Assembly (NCBI GenBank): GCA_005784505.1
Contig: VCAZ01000003.1
Location: 7,009,510 to 7,073,509, forward strand
Reading direction: 5' to 3'
DNA: 64,000 bases
Source of the DNA: Bagarius yarrelli
Lineage: Eukaryota > Chordata > Actinopteri > Siluriformes > Sisoridae
A program made the translations under genes and the position numbers. The notes beneath the pieces were generated by a model. The model ran no database searches. It worked only from the letters and a program-made list of their open reading frames with translations, and had not been told where the DNA came from. The stretch's first letter is position 1. Each line of letters starts with the position of its first letter. Shown here one piece after another: positions 13,371 through 25,977 of the stretch.

Positions 13371-13745
13371 TTTTCATTTTTATACCCATCCAGAGATTGT
13401 GCCAGCACTGGTAGACCTTCGGGGAGAAGGATGCTGAGGCACCAGTAAGCAGATTCCTGCCCCTTTCCTCAATTTCAAGGAGCTTCGTGGATGAACTGGG
13501 ACTCGCTCTGCTCCACTGACCCAAGGCTACAACTTACATTACACTGGATTAGTATAATGTTATAATTAACAATAACATGTGGCATCAGATCAAGGTTTCT
13601 TCAGGGAGTTTTTCTTGCCACAGTTGCCTCCGGCTTGCTCATCAGGGACAAACTCACACTTTTCACTGTTACTGCATTTTGTGTAAACCTGCTTCGAGAC
13701 AATGTCTGTTGTTAAAAGCGCTATACAAATAAAATTGAATTGAAT
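13371..13745 (+). mobile_element. L2 3' UTR and tail, fragment C (plus)
   Basis: Contains CAAGGTTTCTTCAGGGAGTT, the GCTTGCTCATCAGGGACAAA block and the terminal GTTAAAAGCGCTATACAAAT followed by (GAATT)-like repeats. These are the 3' end of the L2-type family seen elsewhere in the window. It is 5'-truncated and lies head-to-head with fragment B. Confidence 0.75.
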
Positions 13746-13924
13746 AAAATACTAAAAAAACAGGGTCAGGGGAAAACTAATAAAGTGGACAAAAAAAGCC
13801 TACATTAACTAAAAAACTATTTTTTTGCAACCATGTTAAAAACAAAAGCATTACAAACCTTGAGGTGGATTAGGCTTCAACAGTACAAATCCATATCAGA
13901 TTTTATTCCTGTCAGCAAAGACAG

Positions 13925-14180
13925 CCCAGTAGAATGGACGAAGAAAAGGAGGCGCACACCCTGGACAGTGTGTGCCCAGTTCATCACAGGGGCACACACA
14001 CTCACACTCAATTTAGAATCACCAATCAACTTAACATACAGGTTTTTGGAATGTGGGAGGAAACCAAAGTACCCGGAGTAAACCCACGCAAGCACGGGGA
14101 GAACTCCAAACTCCATACAGAAAGGCCCCTGCACCAGAATCGAACCCAGGTCCTTCTTGCTGTGAGGATAGAATTCGGAC
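13925..14180 (-). repeat. tRNA-derived SINE-like repeat
   Basis: Read on the minus strand it starts with a B-box-like GGGTTCGATTCTGG and continues through GGAGTTCTCCCCGTGCTTGC and GGTTTCCTCCCACATTCC, a dispersed repeat very common in fish. A clear A box is not seen, so the head may be truncated. Confidence 0.55.
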
Positions 14181-14536
14181 TGTATCAACTCAAATTGTTT
14201 ATGTTTATTAATTGTGCCATGTTTATAGAAAGCAAATGATTTTAAACAATTTAATTCTATAGTATGTATGTATGTATAGTGTAAAGTAAAACATATCAGC
14301 TTGAGTTTATTCCTTGTGTGGAATGTTCCTTGTGTGAAACAACGCATTTACACCTGTAAATTACACCTGCTTGCCTACATATTTTGGAGTGTTGGCAGAA
14401 ATCAGACACCATGTTGGACAAGAACAAGAACATAGGAGAACAGTTAGATTTATTTATTTTTTTATAAACCCTTAGAATGACCTAAATTCAAACACCGGAA
14501 ACAATGTCAATCAATTTAGTTAATGTAAGAGATTAA

Positions 14537-14880
14537 ACATATACTTTATGGCCAAAAAAAAAAAAGGGGCAACTGGACATCACACCCATATGTATCTCCT
14601 TCACATACTGTTGTCACAAAGTTGGAAGCACATAATTTTCTAAAATGTTTTTGTATGTTTCTGATTCACGTTATGGATCAAGGGGGGCTAAAAATGACAC
14701 AGCTTAACATGCCCTGTGACCGAGGGACAACCACAGAAGCAGAGCCCTGGCCTGAACACAATACCTTTGGAATGACCTGAAACACTGACAGCCCCAGGCC
14801 TTCTCAGCCAACAGCCACCAAAATAACCCATAGCAGAAAGTTTCAAAATATAGTATAAATCTGAGATAGCATTTTTAGAA
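14537..14880. mobile_element. Decayed Tc1-related remnant
   Basis: Fragments such as TACTTTATGGCCAAAA and ACAAAGTTGGAAGCA, then CCTTTGGAATGACCTGAAA and CAGGCCTTCTCAGCCAACA, look like antisense and sense scraps of the Tc1 family represented at 41701-42913. Ends are not defined. Confidence 0.4.
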
Positions 14881-15149
14881 AGCATATGTGGATAGGATTG
14901 TTAGGTGACCATAAACTTTAAACATATACAGTATATGTCTACCCATGCACAGTAACAGCATCAGAACATAGCCATACATTTTCTGTAAATAATACTTTGT
15001 CTCTTGAATGCATGCATACTGACGTTTAAACCTGAAACTGTTTTTTGCCATTGGCTCATTAGAGAAACTCTCAGTCAAGGCATATCCTGATTAGTGGTTG
15101 GTTTATAATTACAGTTTTCACACTTTCACACAAATATCAGACTACTAAA

Positions 15150-18100
15150 TTAAAACAGGTTAGGATAAAAGCGCAGGCCTTCCACAGAATCATCTCTGCA
15201 TAGATGTCCCATTTTCTCGGCCAGCAGCAATCTGGAGGAAAAAAAGATGTTGAGGGTTAAAGAGAAAATGGCTGAACTGAATATAAAATGTGAATCAAGC
15301 AGTACCTTTCTTTTGCAAGAAGAACAGACAGTCCTACAAGTTTAGCAAACTCCTCTGCTGTTAGGGAGCCTTTCTCAGACACCTATAAAACAGGAGCAAA
15401 TTCAATTTACATGCCAATGAGACATGCATCACAGATACTATGTGGCTTTACATCCTGACTGCAAAAACAGATGTTCTCATTCAACATTCATAGTTCATTC
15501 TCAGCACCTTCTGCACATTCTAAAGATCTTAAGTAAACAGAACAACGCAAAAATGATTAATTACAAATAATTATAATCCAAATAAATACATATACAGTGG
15601 TACCTTAACTTACGAGTGTCCCAACGACACAAGTTTTTCGAGGTACAAGCCATCTCTCTAACGATTTTTTGCTTTAAGTTGCGAGCTAAAATTTGGGTTA
15701 CGAGCCAGTTTCAAACACCCTACTGCTAGTTGCCATAGCGAATGCCGTAACATCTGCCCAGCATCCCAGGTCTCATTTGAAAGCTAGTCAGACATGCGCA
15801 TTAGCAAGTAGAGTCTCCTTATCTCCAAGGTAAATGGTGTACATTACACTTAATAAAACCAGTTTATTCTACTGTATTGTTTTTTATACAATGTCTAAAA
15901 ATTCTGTTTCTGTTTAACCAATCCGACGTGATTATGAGGTTTTTGTTATAAAACCCAGGTTAAAACTGCAGACATTTGTTAATAGCGGAAACAAATTTTG
16001 GCAAATAATCAATGTTGATTTCATATATGAGCAGAAACACCCAACAATCATAACAATTACTTCTGATAGCAATGCTTCAATCTTAAACTCAAACAAATGA
16101 TTTGTACAAAAAAGCCCACTCAGTTTCCTGAGACAATAACTCTACATGCACTCCGTTGAGTTTCACACAGCTGCTAAGGAAACGAGGGAGAACTTTTAGC
16201 GCACAGCTGTGGTTAGCGAATAGCTTAGCGTTCTGCCTTCTCAAACCCCCAATTAAACATGATGTATAGTAAGAGCCTGAGGTATGGGTACTACCTCTAA
16301 ATAAATCAACAGGCAAAACATGATACTGTAGAGCTCGACACTCACATTATCAAGAGCAGATGCAATCATCTCTTCTTCGCTGTGGGATTGAAGCTGAACC
16401 ACCATTACGCCACTGTCAAACACTCTTAAACTAAGAGAAAGATAAAAAATAAATGTACTGATTTTCACTGAGAACCACAAGTACAGCAACAATGAAAATT
16501 AGAACAATCTCTTCGAAGCAGAATTACCCATATCTCAAATTTAGGTTGGTAATATTGGTGAGATTTAGACAGTGAACGGATGTTTTTTTTTGAAAGCTGG
16601 AAAGCAAGGAGGCCTCTAAAAACAGGAAAAAAGGCAGGAAGTGGCTGCTGATTCCTCCGTTGGCTTGCGGAGCACCCACACATACACAAACAAAGTTACC
16701 TGAGAGGAAATTTTAGAGCCTCAAACAACTTGCAGGCATTGACCAGGTCCTCAGGAGACAGAAGCTATAATATTACAGAAAAAAGATAAAATATAAAAAT
16801 AAAAAGAATAAGATATATCATAAAAAGCAGACTGAAGGGTTTTAATTTAATAACTTAAATTTTTTGTAAGCTTACTAGTAGAAAATAAGTATAATAATTA
16901 CAATATGTCCATCTTTAAAGCCTACCCTGCTAATCAATATAATACCTACTCATGTTAGCATATTTAATTCAACATTATAGCTGTATAGTTAAACATGTTA
17001 AACATAGAAACCTGAGACTGCACCCAATCCATTAAAGCTTAACACCAAATATATATTTTTTTGTATGTGTCATGTGTGCATGCAAAAAAACAGATATACG
17101 GGACCATCCTCCAATACTCACACTAATCTAAATATAGTATTAACTGTGCAACTAGAATTGCCTGGGAGGAAACAAGGTATCGCTTACTTGGATAAAACAT
17201 ATGTAGTCTATATTATATACTTTTATTATATATTAATACTTATATTTTACAATCAAATACTTAAAAATCTAGGATTATGCACAATAAAAAATATTATTAA
17301 AAAATGAACTAAAATGTAAAAAGAATAACCCAACTTATCCTGGACTAATCTAATTATCATCTAACTGAATAAAATCTTTATCACTTAAATTAGGCATTAC
17401 TAGAATTGCCTGGGAAACAAGGTATCGCTTACTTGGATAAAAACATATGTAGTCTATATTATATACTTTTATTATATATTAATACTTATATTTTTACAAT
17501 CAAATACTTAAAAATCTAGGATTATGCACAATAAAAAAATATTATTAAAAATGAACTAAAATGTAAAAAGAATAACCCAACTTATCCTGGACTAATCTAA
17601 TTATCATCTAACTGAATAAAATCTTTATCACTTAAATTAGGCATTTGGAGATCTTTTGTAACAACAATTGTAATAAATGATACAAGAATTGTCTGTGATT
17701 TTTGAAAGTAATCAACTGCAAACAGTGTCCACAAAGCTTTAGGATTCATTTGAAATATATTACAACTTTATATATAATATAAATATATTTAAATATATTA
17801 AACATCCACGTTGTTAGGTGACTCAGGTCATATAGCCCTGAGTAAAGTATTTTAGTATAACTGCATATCTTCTGTTAAGTGTTCTTCATTACTCAAGTCT
17901 AAACAGGTTCTCATGCTGCTGATTTCAGAATCAGATAACAACTAACTGCATCATGCTGTGTTTAATTTTGCTTTTATAATGATACACACTGTATATTTAG
18001 GCTGCACTTAACCTCTTTAATATAATGGAATATGCATGTAGAGGTTCAACAGGAAAGGCAAGCTACCTTACCTCCATTCCTCGTGCCCGGTTCACTAGGC

Positions 18101-21100
18101 AGTAGACCTCTGTAAGGGCCATCATACCCCCTCGCTCCTGTAGAATGCACAAGCATTGGAATAAAGATATACTGCACTGCAACGAGCTAGTCCTAATGGA
18201 AAAAAAACACTTTATTGTCTACATCTATTCCAGATTTAGTCTCACTCGTACTTCTATAATATCCTCCACACTGAAAAGTCTAGTATTAGTGAGTTTGATA
18301 GTTAATTAAACTGCATTTTCGTATGTGTCCCAACATCACATACGAAGAAACGTTTTTTTTTAAAATTTGATAATAGAAAAACATTTACATGTAGTCCTAC
18401 CTCCAGTGGTGCCTGCAGCATGTCTCCCAGCTGTTTAGCAAGTTGCATGTGGTAGTGTGTTCCTGAACCATGCGTTTCCCTGGTTACGGGGTTGGCGATC
18501 CCCATGCTTAACAAATAGGACTTGAAGCGGATAGTCTGCAAAAGTCATTGGGAACACAGAAGCACAGAAACACTGTAACATCAGAACACTGCACCACAGA
18601 CTAAAATCCGTATTTTGAAGCAGAGATTGTATATAGTCATTTTTAGACATTTAAAGTAGGTTTGCTGTGCTTTTGACAGTATTAAGATGCAACACCAGTT
18701 ATGTCACTTTTCTTCCGCGTCACCGCACCCACTGTCTTTTTGACTTCAAGAAGTATTAGTTTTTAAAAGTATTATATTTAAGTGATTTAAAAAATCATTC
18801 AGTTTATTTCATTTCTCATGTTAAAAATTTATTATGTTTATAAAAATTAAAAGTTAGTTTGTCTTTTTTCCTGTTTTGATATCATCGTTGTCATAGGTCG
18901 AATAACCGGTGGGAAATTTCCTCATTGTCAAGGTCCTAATTTAAAGACATTCTTAAGTTTCAAATATTTACTGTAGCTGTAGCTCACCTCGTCCTCAGTG
19001 ATGTCCCCCTGTTTGTCTTTGATTTTATTGGCAATGGATTTGGATAGCTCAACCATCTCTTTAGCCTGAGAGGGAAAAGGGCAAAACAGGTCAGTATAAT
19101 GCCACACTGTGCTTACAGAAACAGAACGGCTAAGTTCCCAACCTTTTCCATAAGCTTGCTAAGATCTTCAAATGCCTGGTGGGGACAGACATGAGGGAAA
19201 AGTTAAAACAGCTGTCACCATAAAAAATCAGAGAAGATAACCAATACTGAATTGGCTGAAATGAAAAAAAAATATTTACATTGACATTTGGCAGACGCCC
19301 TTATCCAGAGCGACTTACAATATCCCTTGTTATACAACTGAGCAATTGGGGGTTAAGGGCCTTGCTCAGGGGCTCAACGGTGGTGGCTTGGTGGAGCTGG
19401 GAATCGAACCCACAACCTTCGGGTTGGTAATCCAACACCTTAACCATGAGCCACCACTTCCCACTATTTAGTAACTGTTTTTTCCACATGAGGAGGAAAA
19501 TAGAATTATTTCTGCTGTAGTTTAACATTTAAAGCTGTAGTTCCCTGTCTAAAAGAAGTAGGACATGCAGTTAAGTTAGTGGGCAGTGTTTCCATTTGGC
19601 TACTGGTGGGTGAGCTCTTATCTCTTTTAGCCAGAACAGGAAGCCTTTTAAGTCCTACTGCATAGCGTCACACAGCCACACGAACAGAGTTATGTTTGCC
19701 AACTTTTTTAAATAAGCCAAACAGAAAGGAATACAATCGTTCTGCAAGTTTGAAACACCAGCATATCATAAGCACTCTGCCATACTGCCTTTATCTGCAC
19801 ACTCAATCGTGTATTCCTTCTGTCCACCTCGTTAGCTTTCTTAAAGATCTATCACTGCACCTCTGAAATGTTTTTGTCTGTCTCTTTCCTTTTCTCTTCC
19901 AGCTTTCGCTCAATACCAACAATCCCAACTGCTCGTGTCGTTCCTGCCTGCAAATGCATAAAAGATGGAAAAAACACATAAGCCCTTTCCGGCTTTCATG
20001 TACAAAAACACACAGACACACACCCCTTGTCCACAACATGCACAACTCTTTGCAAAAATTGTTTGTGTATTGGGTTCGTAGGGGGAGGAGCAAAAGATTA
20101 GGCTAGCACTAATTTCTAACTGTCCTAACTACAATACTGCATGGGGCAAAGAAAGCTTAGGTTATCAAGTTTTAAGCTTACAGTTATCAAGTTTTATCTC
20201 TCTCTTTCTGTCCTATCAATAAAGGCAAAAAATGGCTAAAAATATCTTTTAAAAATGTCATTGTTCCATAACACCAAAAAGATTTTTAATGCCTTTTTTA
20301 TAGTCAGGAAAGTTTTAGACAGACCTTCAGTTTTGCTGGCGTGATGGGCTGTGACACCGGCGTTTTCTCCCACCTCCTTTGAATCATTTCCTCTGTCAGA
20401 CGTCTGTAAAACTGCACACAGTTTACTATTACTATAAATGAACCAATCTGACTCTTTGAGCATGGATAAGGTATAGTATTTACAATTTTTTTTTTACAAA
20501 TTATTTTACAGAAATAATATTAGTAATATACCTCAATTTGCCCATGTTCCTTAAAGGATAATTTAATGTAGGAGAACTTGCTGTGCTGGTATGGCCCAGG
20601 CTCTTTATTAGGAGAAGATGGATGCAGGTGAATGACAATCTTGGCACTAGAAGAATTTGGGAATACCATAAAACAACACAATGCAGCAGATAAAATGTGA
20701 CATGCAGTGGTAGCTTAGTAGGTAAGATGTTGGACAGAGAGCAACACTGAAACGGCAAGGCCCCTACCCAAGACCCTCCACCCTCAATTGCTCAATTTTT
20801 GTATGCAGACACAAATAACTAGGTATACATACAGTTACCTTTTTCCAATTCCTGCAGGCTGCTCCTCAAAGAATATGACCTGAGACAAGGGAATATATAT
20901 ACAGCACTCCTACAAATCCAAACACAGTCAGACTCATGTAGTTAACTTTAAAGTGTCACCACAAGTGCAAATAAGATCATAAGTTCCGTGTAGAAAAAGC
21001 CAGTAGAAATTGTCTTACATGATTTTTTTGATCCCTCCAAATGAGTCGATGTGTGCTCAAGAGGACCACTCCTACATCGAGTTTCGACTGCAAAACAATA

Positions 21101-21513
21101 CCATGACCTTTTCTATAAGAACCAGACCAATATTAAAACAGAACAGGTTGTATATATTATTAAGGTTATTTAATTAATTTACAGGAACAAACCTTCAATC
21201 AATTAATTACTTAACAAAATAATTTAACTATCACTATGATTAGCCACAGCTTATCCTGTAGCTAGCTAGGAAAATTGCGGAATGGCAAATTAGATAATAT
21301 TTAATATATAGTGCACTCCAAAGAAAAACCCTGATTGTTACCTGCTCTTTGTAATGCACCTATCTTACGTTAACCAATGGCACAGTAAAGCGACTAGCTG
21401 ATCTACAACTTATATACCTTATCGTCTCCGTCATATAGTCTGACACCCCTCTGCTGGATTACTAAGGTTTCATTCATTTCGAGGAGTCCATTAGTCCACA
21501 CAAATCGATCCAT
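15150..21513 (-). CDS. vps36: Vacuolar protein-sorting-associated protein 36 (ESCRT-II), complete
   Basis: Fourteen coding exons on the minus strand: 21513-21418, 21087-21019, 20909-20839, 20646-20532, 20411-20325, 19947-19861, 19175-19143, 19065-18988, 18535-18401, 18137-18072, 16764-16700, 16430-16346, 15382-15306 and 15231-15150. All have GT/AG sites and compatible phases, giving 381 aa (human 386). Exons 1-4 encode the N-terminal GLUE domain (binds PI3P, and ubiquitin in vertebrates; [20 protein letters not shown]). A basic/acidic helical linker follows ([14 protein letters not shown]), then the EAP30 tandem winged helices ([60 protein letters not shown]). Vps36 joins Vps22 and Vps25 on endosomes for multivesicular-body sorting. 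Codon 301, formed across the exon 11/12 junction, gives Ser where human has Arg before LRVFDSG. Neighbour proser1 is divergent. Confidence 0.96.
15592..15800. mobile_element. Possible pogo/Tigger-like MITE end
   Basis: Begins TACAGTGGTACCTTAACTTA and continues ACGAGTGTCCCAACGAC and GTTGCGAGCTAAAATTTGGG. This resembles terminal sequence of pogo/Tigger-type elements (CAGTGGTACCTCG…). The other terminus was not found, so family and length are uncertain. It lies in the 1.1-kb stretch between vps36 exons 13 and 12 and is otherwise non-coding. Confidence 0.35.
17151..17646. repeat. Tandem duplication, two ~248-bp units
   Basis: Unit 1 is 17151-17398 and unit 2 is 17399-17646, both starting ACTAGAATTGCCTGGGA and ending TTAAATTAGGCATT. 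The units differ only by a few bases in A/T runs and a small GAG indel near the start. The duplication lies in the intron between vps36 exons 11 and 10, far from both splice sites. Confidence 0.95.
19280..19464 (-). repeat. tRNA-derived SINE, near full length
   Basis: On the minus strand the 5' head reads GTGGTGGCTCATGGTTAAGG (A-box-like), and about 30 bases on GTGGGTTCGATTCCCAGC (B box). The body ends GTAAGTCGCTCTGGATAAGG and GCGTCTGCCAAATG. Intragenic pol III promoter boxes at tRNA spacing support a tRNA-derived SINE rather than a tRNA gene: no acceptor stem pairs. Related copies lie at 23283, 36588 and 36941 (same orientation) and 20700 and 38170 (opposite). Confidence 0.8.
20700..20810 (+). 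repeat. SINE fragment (tRNA head, plus strand)
   Basis: GCAGTGGTAGCTTAGTAGG then GTAAGATGTTGGA matches the A-box head of the SINE at 19280. The B-box segment is missing or diverged, and CAATTGCTCAATTTTTGTAT is the internal body. It lies in vps36 intron 3. Confidence 0.6.
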
Positions 21514-22486
21514 GTTTTTAAATCTTTATAAATGCCTACGTTGAAATATAAATATGAATGTTTTTGAATATGTTTCTCAACCAGCAAATGTTTACTTCCG
21601 TCTAGTGCCCTACACAGTGCCTGTGTGTAATAACGAGAATTTTTTTAAAGCCTCAAATCTTCATTTGGTTTGGACTTGAATTATAAAATATTTTTTTATT
21701 GCCAATTCTTCCTATAAATCGGCAAACTGTGTTTTCTACCTCTACATTATTGTAAAATGAACACTGTATAGATGTTACATACTTACATTTTGAAAATCAT
21801 ACCAAACTTTTCACAAGGTTATGCATATTTCTTCTGATTTTAAATTATTTGACATGTGAAATTTGCTTTATGTTTTGGATAATAATGTTTTAGACAATTA
21901 ACAAGTTTATGTGTGCGTGCGCTGCGTGCAGACAGAAAGGGGTAAACGGGTCCTGACAGAAGTTGACTCATCTCCTGCGAGAGACAGGCTAGCATAGCAT
22001 AGCATAGCTAACAACAGATACATAACAAACAAACGCGAAAATATTTTGTATTTAATTCTGTGCTTTTGTCCGGGATTACAAATGCATTCGGCAACGATGC
22101 TGTATATATAAGTGAAGTACAATATAAAAATCACAGTTATGTTTTATATGAATTGCAGTTATATTGTCATGCTAGCTAGTCAACCAACAAATCAATAACT
22201 GGCTAGCTGACAAGCCAGCTAGCAAAATTAACGGTTATTATTATTATTATTATTTTAACAAAATGAATATGCTGAGCTAGTTAATCAGTATTTTGGTTGT
22301 CTTCATGTAATGTATTTTTTAAATTCATAAATTACTGTTGTAGTAATCTATCGGTGTTGAATACTGTTACATTGCTGCTAAAATGCAATAGCAGACGTTA
22401 ATCTATTTAACATTAATTGAACATAAATCCACCAACCTTAAAGCTCACTTTTAATTGACTGGCTTGCGACTCGGAAGTTATTTAAA
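21514..22486. promoter_or_regulatory. Shared head-to-head promoter region, vps36/proser1
   Basis: 973 bases separate the two divergent start codons and must hold both 5' UTRs and promoters. Seen here: a short CpG-containing stretch at 21912-21950, runs of TAGCATAGCATAGC near 21993-22007, paired TAGCTAG/GCTAGC motifs at 22170-22222, and a (TTA)n run near 22228. There is no clear TATA box at a plausible distance and no strong CpG island. Transcription starts cannot be placed from sequence. Confidence 0.55.
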
Positions 22487-25400
22487 ATGGATAAGAAATC
22501 TTTTGACATCGTTTTGGACGAAATAAGAAAGGTAACAATCTTTTACGACGTACACAAACCCCCTTAAATGTGATGAATTATGCTTGATGTAAAAACCTGT
22601 GATGTTTATTTTAGTGTAAATAGAAAACACCAATGAGTTTTTTAACCCAACTGTGTCTTTTTTAGTGTGTTTTGACAGACCAGCGGATTAAAGCAATCGA
22701 ACAGGTGCATGGATATTTCTCCAGTGAACAGGTACAGCTTTAGATTAGCTCTCAGTTCTTTTAGTTTTTGTGCTTAGTGATTTCCTTGCTACAGGAAAGA
22801 CCAATAAAACCGATTCACGTGGTGTATGGAAGGTGGTGGTGTATGGAAGGTCTTGTAACAAGTGGTTTACCTGCTTCCTTGTAGTGCTTAATTACAAATG
22901 CATGGACTTGGTGCAAGGCTGGATGATGATAAGGATGTCTCATATATTGGTTATTAAAAGAGTTGAACAACTTCATCAAACGACCTGTTCTGTTTAGCTC
23001 AAACCAACACTTTTAGAACAGACCAGATGTTTTTTGCTTTATCTGTGCTGTCGTGTTTAAAAATGTAAAAAAGTCAGCATTACATTACTATTTGTAAGGT
23101 GAAAAACTAAATGTGAACTAGTAAGATAATTTAACATGGTTGTAAAATTACATTAAGTCCTGCTTATTCACTCATTTTTTATTATAAACAAACACCAAGA
23201 GTTGAGGTGAAAAGTCATACTTGATATTTTAAAATGATGTATAGTATCATGTATACAATACTTGTATTTAAAAATCCTCATTATACATTTACATCTGCAA
23301 ATATTTGTCAGACGCCCTGACTTACATTTATCTCTTATTTACAACTGGACAATTGAGGGTTAGCCTTGTTTAGGGGCCCAGCAGTGGCAGCTTGGTGTTG
23401 CAGGGAATTGAACCCTGATCTTCCAATTGGTAGTCCAAAAGCTTAACCACTGCGCCAACACTTTCCCCTTAAATAATTTACAGTGCAGGATAATAGGTTG
23501 GGAAAAACTTTTGAGGTTCAGCCTCATCTGTATCTGTAATTAATAAATGTCACTCTATTGCTTTCGAATCTAAAATGTTTTTACATTTCTGTCCTCAGGT
23601 GATTGACATTCTAAAATACTTTTCCTGGGCAGAGCCTCAGGTGAAGGCAGTAAAAGCTTTTCAACATGTAAGTTCAGCATATTTTGTTATACAATTAACA
23701 AAGATTAGAAATCCTTGTACAAAGTAATGCAATATCAACTGATACCTAAGATTTGTTTTGTTACTTCCAGAAAATGGTGGCCATTCCTACAACCAAGGTT
23801 GCAAACATATTGAACACTTTTACATTTTCCAAAGACAAGCTTATGGTGCTGGAGCTTATAGCTTTGTAAGTGACTTAACTAGATAAAATTCAGCATGGTT
23901 CCACAACATTTTTGTGGAATGCACTGCTTATTACCAATTCAAATATTTGTTTATTGACAGTGATTTTTTTTTTGCAGGAATATATCTGATGCTCATAATT
24001 ACCTACCAGTGGAGGAGCAGTTCCGCACTCATCTGGCAGAGAAAAAACGGGCACGGCGCATCCTTGAGCAGGTAAAATGCAACATTTTTGCTCAAATTTA
24101 ATTATATAAACAGTGGGTTCTGTCATCTTAGCTTCTGCCAGGTCTAAAGACAGATTCTTTCTTTTTTTGAAAGTTTGGTACAGTTTTGCAGTTTTGTGTT
24201 TTTCACTTTATATACATTCAACTTGTAAACCTACAGTAAAACTCTGTTCAGGTGTGTAAGGTAGGGTGTAAAGCCCCTGTGGCAATGGTTTCTTCCTGTG
24301 GGATGATCCCTGGGAACCCTTATCCTAAAGGCAAACCCAGCCAGGTCACTGGAACCTTCCCTGTAAGTACTTATTTGTGCACAAGTTGTTTCTTCTTGAG
24401 TCCTTGGAGTCTGAAGAGTGCAAGAACAAAACTCATGTATGCAATTAAATCTGCACATATTTAGGGATTGCCTCCTAAAAAGGAAGGAGAGGAGGTGAGT
24501 ATAGAAGGGAAAGGGATTGCGAGTCGCATTATTGGACCCAGCAAACTGGTATGTTTTTTCCCCTATAACCCTTAATTTCTAAATAATTTTAATATTTTCT
24601 TGTCTCTGATTTTATTAAAATTACTGTTATTATATTACAGTTGCCTAGAAGAACAATAATCAATTTAAGCTTTTATCTTATTTTTTTTTAACAGTCTCCT
24701 TCAACCTACAAGCCGTACAGGCCTATACCTTACCCAATCCCTCCATGCAGGCCACATGCCACCATCACACCAAGTAAGTAATTTTCAAGTGGCTGTATTC
24801 TAGGTAAACAAATATATGTCTAAGCCATACTAGTAAGAATCAGAACGGTGACCAGTGTAGGAATAAAACATTAGTTTACGTAAACATTAGTGAAGTGTGT
24901 GTGTGTGTGTGTACATGTATGTGTGTAGATAGATAGATATATAGATATAGACAGATTTTTTTTTTTTTCCTAAGGGTATAACATTAATCATACTTTTTAA
25001 AGAGCGAGAAGAACATTCGAACTGTGAAAGACACCTAAAAATGGCAGACATGTGTCATCTTAAACAGTTAAGGTGAGGGCATTAAATGACACTAAAGTGT
25101 GTGAGCTAACGTTATTTGGCAAGAGGATATCTTGGCATGGTGCATCCAGAATCCACTAGATTCTGTTCCCCTGCTCAGGTGCGTACAACAATGCAGGCCT
25201 GATGTCAGTGGGAGGGGTCATTACAGCAAATGTACCCCCTCCACCCTACACTGCCACTCCAAAGTCAGCAGGTATGATGACTGCTGCTGCTGCAAGTAAT
25301 GCTGCTCAGACATGCTAACTCGCCTTACTAACTGTGCTTGTGCTAACTGCATTTATTCTTTTCTATCGCACAGTCTTAGCATGTCGCTTTATTGTCCTGA

Positions 25401-25912
25401 ATGTTTTAATCAAATTCATTTGCTCCAGCTGTGATTTTGTAGTGTATGTAAAAGATGGTTAACGTGTTAATATCCATATGTCACAGCCGTAGACCACTAA
25501 TCACAATAAATCTAATCAAATTTTACTTTGCAATATTTTTGCGTAACTGCACATTTTGTAATTTTTTTAAAAGCATAATACAACACCTAAGCACTGCATT
25601 TATTTATTTATTTATTTTTACTTGTGGAAGCACAATGTTTATGTTCATGGTCTATTGGGTTTTTGATACTACCTGTTATGCTTAAACAGATTTTTAGCTT
25701 AGCGTATGTTAAGCAAATTAAATCTTCATCATATCAGCCAGATTGATTTGGATAGAATTACTATGACCGAGTAAATGTGATTATTTGGCAGTTTTAATAC
25801 TGTAAGGGGTAAATGCATTGTTATGTATTTTGTTTGTTTTGTACACTGAGGAATTCGTTTTTTTTAAAAATATATTTTTATATTTTTTATATATTTTATA
25901 TATTATATATAT

Positions 25913-25977
<65 letters not shown>

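Noticed and set aside
19370..19464. Possible tRNA gene from A-box and B-box matches
   Set aside because: The A and B boxes belong to a dispersed SINE with several copies in the window; there is no acceptor-stem pairing or anticodon arm of a functional tRNA.
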